NCBI GenBank assembly: GCA_016713535.1
Contig: JADJOY010000010.1
Coordinates: 309,187-373,186 of the forward strand
DNA length: 64,000 nucleotides
Direction: 5' to 3'
Source: JADJOY01 sp016713535 [NCBI: Deltaproteobacteria bacterium]
GTDB lineage: Bacteria > JADJOY01
Shown in pieces: positions 58,654 to 64,000 of this stretch (the stretch's first letter is position 1; each line of letters opens with the position of its first letter). Under the pieces are notes generated by a model. The model saw only the letters and a list, made by a program, of their open reading frames with translations. It made no database searches and was not told where the DNA came from. The position numbers and the translations under genes are program-made.

Positions 58654-60424
58654 GTGGCCCGAACCCCGCTCTTCGATCGTTTCCGACGCGCCGAACAACT
58701 GCGCCGAGCCTCTCGCCGGACGGGGATTCCGGCGACGGAGCTGGCGGCCCAGCGCAGAGAGCGAGTGCCGATCTCGCGGCGTGGGTTCCTGAAGTCGACC
58801 GCGGTCGCAGGAGTAGCCTCGTTCGCCGCGGCCTGCGGCAACGACCAGGACGCGACGCCCGAGAGCGGGAGCGTCGTCATCGTGGGCGGTGGGATCGCCG
58901 GGCTCCACTGCGCCTACCGGTTACGTCAGGCCGGGCTGAATCCGTACCTGTTCGACGCCCGGTCCCGGCTCGGGGGTCGGGTCCTCACGGACCGCACGAG
59001 TTTTCCGGGCGGTCAGCACGCCGATCTATATGCAACGTCACGATTCGTAGCGACCGGTCTCGGCGTCCCATCGGCTTCGGCGGCGACGAAGCGCCGCCCT
59101 CCAGCCCGTTCGGCGCAAGGGCGATCCAAATCGTGGTGGCCCATTTAGGCGGCGAACGAATCGACAGCAACCACGTCACGATGCTCGACCTGGCGGAGGA
59201 GCTCGACCTCGAGCTCGTCGACTACGACACCGTGGATCCCGCCCTCAGCCGCTTCACGGCGTTCTTCGACGGACGTTTTCTCTCCGAGAGCGAGATCCTG
59301 GACGGCTACGCGCCGATCGGAGATGCGATCGAGGGCGCGCTGTCCACCCTCGAGGATCCCGTCGCCCAGATCTCCTATCGGAATCCGAATGGGGCGGAGC
59401 CGCTCGATGCGCTCTCGATCCGGGGCTGGCTCGATTCGGTCGAGGCCGCGGGTCCGGTCCGCGAGCTGCTTGAGGTGGCCTACGTGGCCGAATTTGGCCT
59501 GGACACCGACGTGAGCAACGCGCTCAACCTGCTCGCCACGATATCGACCGGATCCACGGTGTTCGACCTCTTCGGCGACTCGGATCGGCGCTTCCACGTC
59601 GCGACCGGCACCGACTCCTTCATCAGCCGCCTTTCCGCGCCGCTCGATCCTGCCCGCACGTACGTGGAGCGAGAGCTCGTGGCGATTCGTCGGCTCGACG
59701 ACAGCCGCTACGAGGCGTTCTTCGATGGCGTCGGCGGTACGGTCGCCGCGCGTGCCGACCACGTCGTGCTAGCGCTGCCGTTCAGCGTGCTGCGAGGGGT
59801 GGACCTCCAGATCCCGCTTCCCGCCGTCAAGCGCAGGGCCATCGACGAGCTCGGCTACGGCGCATCGACCAAGCTCGCCTGCGGCTTCGACTCACGCTAC
59901 TGGCAGTCGCTCGGCTCGGACGGCTCGACGTACACGGACCTTGGCTATGCGAGCTCGTGGGACACGAGCCGTCCCCAGGTCGGCGACCCCGGCATCCTGT
60001 CGAGTGCGCGGGGTGGCGCCGCCGCGCTCGCGGCGGAGTCCGGCACCCCGGAGACGGAGAGCGCTCGGTTCCTCGATCAACTCGAAGTGGTCTTCCCCGG
60101 TGCGCGTTCGCGCGCGAACGGAGTCGCGCGACAGTCCGGGTGGAACGCGGACGTGTTCGCCCGAGGGGGGCTGCCGCGTACCGCGTCGGTCAGTACACCA
60201 CCATCGCCGGCGCCGAGATCGAACGGGTCGACCGCCTGCACTTCTGCGGCGAGCACACCAGCCTCGGCTTCCAGCGCACGCTGGAGGGGGCGGCGCTCAC
60301 AGGCGCGATGGCGGCCGACGAGATCGCCGAGGATCTCGGGCTCAAGTCCCGCGCGCGCAGGCTCGTCCCGGCTGCCCGGCGAGTGATGGCACGCGCCCGC
60401 GCCACTCGTCGCGCGAGACCGTGA
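58654..60424 (+). CDS. Tat-exported flavin amine oxidase, interrupted by a 119-bp insertion
   Basis: GTG 58654 after GGAGGT. The twin-arginine signal ISRRGFLKSTAVAG (with Cys in FAAACGN) precedes VVIVGGGIAGLHCAYRL (FAD loop) and RSRLGGRVLTDRT. The frame is cut after FPGGQHADL near 59028 and resumes as GGERIDSNH at 59148; removing 119 bp gives the standard ADLGGERIDSNH of monoamine-oxidase-like enzymes. A second break near 60172 (G run) leads to GQYTTIAGAEIE and FCGEHTSLGFQRTLEGAA, the C-terminal FAD motif. Without the insertion the protein would be about 550 residues. As sequenced it is disrupted. Confidence 0.75.
59027..59147. mobile_element. MITE-like insertion with TA target duplication
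   Basis: The element is flanked by TA at 59027-59028 and 59146-59147. Ends are imperfect inverted repeats: left TATGCAACGTCACGATT, right (reversed) AATGGGCCACCACGATT, 11 of 17 matching, including seven consecutive at the inner end. Removing the element and one TA (119 bp) restores both the codon frame and a canonical amine-oxidase motif. TA duplication is typical of IS630/Tc1-mariner-type non-autonomous elements. It encodes no transposase. Confidence 0.6.
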
Positions 60425-60425
60425 C

Positions 60426-61523
60426 TCAGATCGGGGTGGCGAACTCGCGCTTGTAGATGCGAAGTGCAGCCTGCAGCACCGCAACGAAGACCGGCCCGAA
60501 GACGAGACCCGCCGGGCCCATCGCCGTCGCTCCGCCGAGCAGCGACAGCATCAGCAGCAGCGGGTGGATGTTCACCCGACCGCGCATCAGGAGCGGCTTC
60601 ACCACGTTGTCGGTCTGGGCGATCACCACCAGGCCGAAGATCGTGATACCGAGCGCCCAACCCGAGTGGCCGGTGGCGAGCAGGTAGAGGGCGCCGGTGA
60701 TCCAGACCGCCGCCGCGCCGAGCGCAGGCACGAACGACATCCCGAACGCCACCACCGCCCACAGTCCGGCGGGCTCGAGCGGGGATGCCCAGAAGATCCC
60801 GCCGAGGAGCACGCCGTTGAGGGCGGCGGTCGCCGCGATCGCCACGAAGTTCGCGACGATCATCTCGCGGACCTCCTGCGCGATCGCGAGCTCGTGGGCC
60901 GAGGCGAGCGGCGAGATCACCATCACGAACTCGAAGAGACGCTTGCCCTCCACGAACAGCACGAACACGAACAACAGCCAGACGGTGACGGCGATTCCCA
61001 CGTTTGCGGTGGAGGCGATCGCTTGGGGCGCGAAGCGCGCCAGGGTCGCGCCGACCTGGCTGCCGGCCGAGACCAGTGGTCCCTTGAGGTCGATCTGCGA
61101 GGCGTCGAAGCCGGTCAGGTCGCCAGGCACGAGGTTGTCGAGGCGTACCACCACCTGAGTCACCCAGGTGGTGAGCTGGTCGAGCGCCCCCGAGAGCTGG
61201 CCGTTCTGGAGCTGCTCGACCAGGCCCTGGGAGAAGCGGATCACCTGGGTCAGGATGATGCTGACCAACCCGCCGAGGGGCAGCAGTACGAACGTCGCGA
61301 GCGCGAGCACCGAGAGGCCCGCGGCCAGGTAAGCGCGCCCGCGGCACCGCGCGAGCATCCAGACGTAGATCGGAGAGCACAACACCACGGTGACCGCGGC
61401 GAGGCCGGCGGGCACCCAGAACGCGCGCATCATCTGCGCGAACAGCACCAGCAGCGTTCCCAGGAACACCAGGAACGAGATGCGCTCGCTCTTGCGCCGG
61501 GCCTCGGGAGGCGGGGTGGTCAT
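60426..61523 (-). CDS. AI-2E-family (PerM-type) membrane permease
   Basis: 365 residues from ATG 61523, about eight helices. An N-terminal helix pair (ISFLVFLGTLLVLFAQMM) and a polar extracytoplasmic stretch (LVEQLQNGQLSGALDQL) are followed by the conserved core: AATAALNGVLLGGIFWAS, FGMSFVPALGAAAVWITGA and NVVKPLLMRGRVNIHPLLL. The last two are diagnostic of the AI-2E transporter superfamily, whose members export signals, ions or metabolites. It ends one base from the amine oxidase stop (tail to tail). Confidence 0.92.
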   Translation of the reverse strand: MTTPPPEARRKSERISFLVFLGTLLVLFAQMMRAFWVPAGLAAVTVVLCSPIYVWMLARCRGRAYLAAGLSVLALATFVLLPLGGLVSIILTQVIRFSQGLVEQLQNGQLSGALDQLTTWVTQVVVRLDNLVPGDLTGFDASQIDLKGPLVSAGSQVGATLARFAPQAIASTANVGIAVTVWLLFVFVLFVEGKRLFEFVMVISPLASAHELAIAQEVREMIVANFVAIAATAALNGVLLGGIFWASPLEPAGLWAVVAFGMSFVPALGAAAVWITGALYLLATGHSGWALGITIFGLVVIAQTDNVVKPLLMRGRVNIHPLLLMLSLLGGATAMGPAGLVFGPVFVAVLQAALRIYKREFATPI

Positions 61524-61572
61524 CGATGGCGAGCCCGAGGGGGCACCTCGGGCTCGGTGTGGACTCGGTGGA

Positions 61573-61929
61573 TCAGACCGGGACCTCGGCGTTCTTGATC
61601 GTGGTGCGCTGCTTGCGTGCGAGCTCCTTGAGCTGCCGCTCCATCGCGTTGAACGCGTCGCGGATCGCGACATGGATGTCGGCATGCGCCCCGTGCTCGC
61701 CCGGCTCGCGGTTCACGACGAGCTCGCTGCCGGGAACGCTGACGTCGATCCGGATCTGGAAGACCTTGCGCTCCTTCTGCGAGTGACGGTTGGGGGCCTC
61801 GATCACGACCCGGCAGTTCTGGATCCGTTCGTAGAAGTGAGCGAGCTTCTGCGTGCGCTCCTGCAGCACGGTTTCGATCGCATCCGAGCTCTCGAGCTCG
61901 TGGAACGTGATCTGGAGCGGAATCTCCAT
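61573..61929 (-). CDS. hpf: Ribosome hibernation promoting factor (RaiA/HPF family)
   Basis: 118 residues: MEIPLQITFHELESSDAIET opens it, then ERTQKLAHFYERIQNCRVVI and VFQIRIDVSVPGSELVVNR. The C-terminus is HADIHVAIRDAFNAMERQL, as in HPF. It is the short form, with no long C-terminal dimerisation domain. It binds idle ribosomes and inactivates them in stationary phase. It lies 49 bp upstream of the permease on the same strand. ATG 61929 is clear. Confidence 0.92.
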   Translation of the reverse strand: MEIPLQITFHELESSDAIETVLQERTQKLAHFYERIQNCRVVIEAPNRHSQKERKVFQIRIDVSVPGSELVVNREPGEHGAHADIHVAIRDAFNAMERQLKELARKQRTTIKNAEVPV

Positions 61930-62065
61930 GGTGATGCCTCGCTGAAGCCGCGGCCGGCACGGGCCCGCGGGCTGAGGGTATCGAACGATATGTCGACAGG
62001 GACGACTGGAGATGGAGCTGGGCCGTCCAGTGGGAGGCGCGGGCTCGAGGTGGACCGGAACACGC

Positions 62066-63211
62066 TCAGGTGGTGCTGCTCGCGGGCGCGGCCGAGAGCA
62101 TGGGGGACATCTCTGCGCCCGGTTTGTCCGGGTAACGCGTGAAGAGCTGCCCCCAGTGGGTCTCGCGGCACCACTTCTCGAAGGTCGGCTTGTCTTTCAT
62201 CGGCCAGCGGTAGTAGTCGTGATACGCCTCGCTGCCGAACACGAAGGCCCACACGAGCGGGGTGTGAAAGAAGAGCTTCTGCGCCCACTTGAGCGGGCCG
62301 AACCACATCAGGTCGCCGACCATGCTTGCGCCGTTGTCGCCCACGACGAAGCCCCAGCTCTCCTTCGAGATGTCGGCGCCGATCACTTCGATCTCGTCGA
62401 ACTTCCCGACCCCGAGTCCGGCCTCGTGGGCGAGGCGGATGTACTCGATCTTCATCGGGTCGAAGCCCATCATCTTGGCGGCGACCGCGTCGATCGCAAC
62501 CTGGTCTTCGGACGCGAGGATGTAGTCCTTGATCACCGGGATCATGGTGCGCGGGCCCGGCCCGTTACCGGCCGTGGTGCCATCCATGACCGCGAACAGC
62601 CCGCTGTGGATCTGTTGCTGGATGGCCAGCAGGTCCACCAGGGTCTTGTGGATCCACGAGTGGGTGTAGTGGCGGTGGTTGTGAAGTAGCCCGCCGAACG
62701 CGTTCTTCATCGCACCGGTAGTCTCGGTGTAGATGTGGCACTTCACCGTCGGCAGGTGGACGATGTTCTTGCCGAAGAAGTAGTCCGGGATTCGAATTCC
62801 GTCAGGGTAGATGCGGTGCAGGACCCGGGTCTCCTTCTCGGGCTTCACCACGACCCACTTCATGTCCTCTTCCTTGAAGTTGAAGAGCACCGGGATCTCG
62901 TACTTCCTGAACAAGGGCACGTACTTGTTGAGGTCCTCGCCCTTGAAGGCGTCTGTCACCACGGTCTTGTTCTGGACACAGGTGAGGTCGCGATAGCCGG
63001 CCGCGCGCAGTGCCAGGATCGTTCCCTCGAGCTGCCAGGGCGTGGTGTTGGCCCCCGGGAACGGAAAGTGCCACGAGATGTTGTCCTTCAGGATGGTGGT
63101 GGCGTCGGGCTTGAGCGCCTGGCGGTAGCCGCCGAGCTCCATCACCTTCTGCGTGTCGTCGAGCACCGACTCGGGCCGCGTCTTGACGACGGCCACGACT
63201 CCCCTGGGCAT
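62066..63211 (-). CDS. DUF362 family protein
   Basis: 381 residues. LKDNISWHFPFPGANTTPWQ, TCVQNKTVVTDAFKGEDL, IVHLPTVKCHIYTETTGAMK and NAFGGLLHNHRH match DUF362, which often accompanies ferredoxin-like domains; no Fe-S motif is seen here. ILASEDQVAIDAVAAKMMGFD follows. Its biochemical role is unknown. It forms a same-strand series with hpf and stands 136 bp before it. Confidence 0.85.
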   Translation of the reverse strand: MPRGVVAVVKTRPESVLDDTQKVMELGGYRQALKPDATTILKDNISWHFPFPGANTTPWQLEGTILALRAAGYRDLTCVQNKTVVTDAFKGEDLNKYVPLFRKYEIPVLFNFKEEDMKWVVVKPEKETRVLHRIYPDGIRIPDYFFGKNIVHLPTVKCHIYTETTGAMKNAFGGLLHNHRHYTHSWIHKTLVDLLAIQQQIHSGLFAVMDGTTAGNGPGPRTMIPVIKDYILASEDQVAIDAVAAKMMGFDPMKIEYIRLAHEAGLGVGKFDEIEVIGADISKESWGFVVGDNGASMVGDLMWFGPLKWAQKLFFHTPLVWAFVFGSEAYHDYYRWPMKDKPTFEKWCRETHWGQLFTRYPDKPGAEMSPMLSAAPASSTT

Positions 63212-63431
63212 GATCGGATCTCCTCGGTTGAGGCTCGCGCGGGCTCGGGAAGCGCCGGCGTCGAACCGCAGCCGCCGGCGGGTGATCCCTGCCGGCAGCT
63301 TTCAGTTCGAGAATATCGTGCGCGGCACCGGGTGTCTCGGCGCTGGGCCGATCGCCGAAACTGCCGGGCGGCGATCCGGGGACGACCGTGCCAGCGGACC
63401 TAGCGGTGGTGGGTTCGTTCCGGCCCCCGCG

Positions 63432-64000
63432 TCAGTAACGCTCCTTCACGAAGCGCCGACCGGCGATCGAGGCCTGGTCGTCGTAGGCGCCCCTCTTGGA
63501 GCGATTCGGCAGCTTCACCTTCGCCCGGGGGACCTCTCTGTAGGGGATCACGCTCAGCAGGTGGGCGATGGTGTTCAGCCGAGCCCGGGGCTTGTCGTCG
63601 GAGGGGACGATGTACCAGGGCGCGTGCGACGTGTCGGTGGCCTCCAGCATCAAGTCGCGTGCGCGCGAGTACTGGTACCACTTCTCCCGCGACGGCAGAT
63701 CCATGGGGCTCAGCTTCCACTGACGGAGCGGGTCGTCGATGCGTGCCTCGAACCGCTTCTTCTGCTGCTCGTTGCTCACCTCCAGCCAGAACTTCACGAG
63801 GATGATGCCGGCTTCGGCGATGTACTTCTCGATCTCCGGGGCGAGCTCGAGGAATCGATCGTGCTGCTGCTTCGTGCAGAAGCCCATCACATACTCGACG
63901 CCGGCGCGGTTGTACCAGCTGCGGTCGAAGATCACGATCTCGCCCGCGGCCGGGAAGTGCGCCATGTAGCGCTGGATGTACATCTGCGACTTCTCGCGGT
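63432..64000 (-). CDS. ppk2: Polyphosphate kinase 2 (partial, runs off the right edge)
   Basis: The C-terminal 189 residues are present. IFDRSWYNRAGVEYVMGF is the Walker B/lid hallmark (DRSWYNR) of PPK2, followed by LVKFWLEVSNEQQKKRFEAR, WKLSPMDLPSREKWYQYS and TSHAPWYIVPSDDKPRARLN. The frame is open to the window edge with REKSQ before the internal Met, so the P-loop part lies outside. PPK2 transfers phosphate between polyphosphate and nucleotides. Confidence 0.95.
   Translation of the reverse strand, partial: REKSQMYIQRYMAHFPAAGEIVIFDRSWYNRAGVEYVMGFCTKQQHDRFLELAPEIEKYIAEAGIILVKFWLEVSNEQQKKRFEARIDDPLRQWKLSPMDLPSREKWYQYSRARDLMLEATDTSHAPWYIVPSDDKPRARLNTIAHLLSVIPYREVPRAKVKLPNRSKRGAYDDQASIAGRRFVKERY

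Noticed and set aside
58985-59179. Small minus-strand open frame covering the insertion in the amine oxidase
   Set aside because: It is only 64 codons, has no ribosome binding site or homologous look, and depends on the inserted element.

Overview
The window is about 64 kb of very GC-rich bacterial DNA with no rRNA, tRNA, CRISPR array or intact insertion sequence that I can find. The gene content suggests an uncultured, Myxococcota-like (old Deltaproteobacteria) or neighbouring lineage. Pointers are a kinase/cyclase/ATPase/TPR fusion of the TOMM-associated type, a subtilase with calcium-binding thrombospondin-3-like repeats, HAF-repeat and EF-hand secreted proteins, many radical SAM enzymes and a large multihaem cytochrome. 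This placement is inference from gene families only. 

Layout: 1-2.7 kb holds a truncated SGNH hydrolase end joined to a beta-propeller remnant, a COG0523 metal-chaperone GTPase and a HAF-repeat lipoprotein. 2.8-27.1 kb is a dense accessory region of membrane-anchored and redox proteins: a SpeE-like methyltransferase between membrane segments, two membrane SGNH hydrolases, an SRPBCC-Rieske fusion, four membrane/beta-propeller proteins, four radical SAM enzymes (two of B12-binding type, one of the tetraether-synthase-like COG1964 type), a UbiA prenyltransferase, a cytochrome-b-like/multihaem c fusion, a nucleotide-sugar epimerase and a GT2 glycosyltransferase. Many neighbours overlap by 4 bases (ATGA or GTGA), so they are translationally coupled. 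The mix suggests synthesis of a modified isoprenoid or glycolipid, or an extracytoplasmic electron-transfer system, but no product can be named. 

27.3-34.6 kb carries secreted enzymes (EF-hand protein, subtilase, GH36 alpha-galactosidase), a threonine-aldolase-like enzyme and small membrane proteins. 34.7-39.6 kb is a four-gene operon (aldehyde dehydrogenase, glutamine-synthetase-like ligase, Fe-type alcohol dehydrogenase, class I amidotransferase-like hydrolase) that fits gamma-glutamylation-based breakdown of an amino alcohol or polyamine. 40-44.3 kb has cysC, an MFE-2-type short-chain dehydrogenase, an acyl-CoA dehydrogenase behind a TetR-style palindrome, and a Rossmann protein. 

44.4-48.4 kb is one giant signalling gene. 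48.5-60.4 kb is an uncharacterised divergent cluster of 12 genes: prenyl diphosphate synthase, desaturase-like flavoprotein, saccharopine-dehydrogenase-like reductase, acetoacetate-decarboxylase-like protein, three proteins with a shared helical hairpin, three unknowns, a YceI protein and a Tat-exported amine oxidase. The amine oxidase is interrupted by a 119-bp MITE-like insertion with TA target duplication. 60.4-64 kb returns to housekeeping-type genes: an AI-2E-family permease, hpf, DUF362 and the end of ppk2. 

About twenty genes need one or two single-base corrections to read through, mostly at short homopolymers. I treat most of these as probable sequence errors rather than gene decay and annotate each as one gene.
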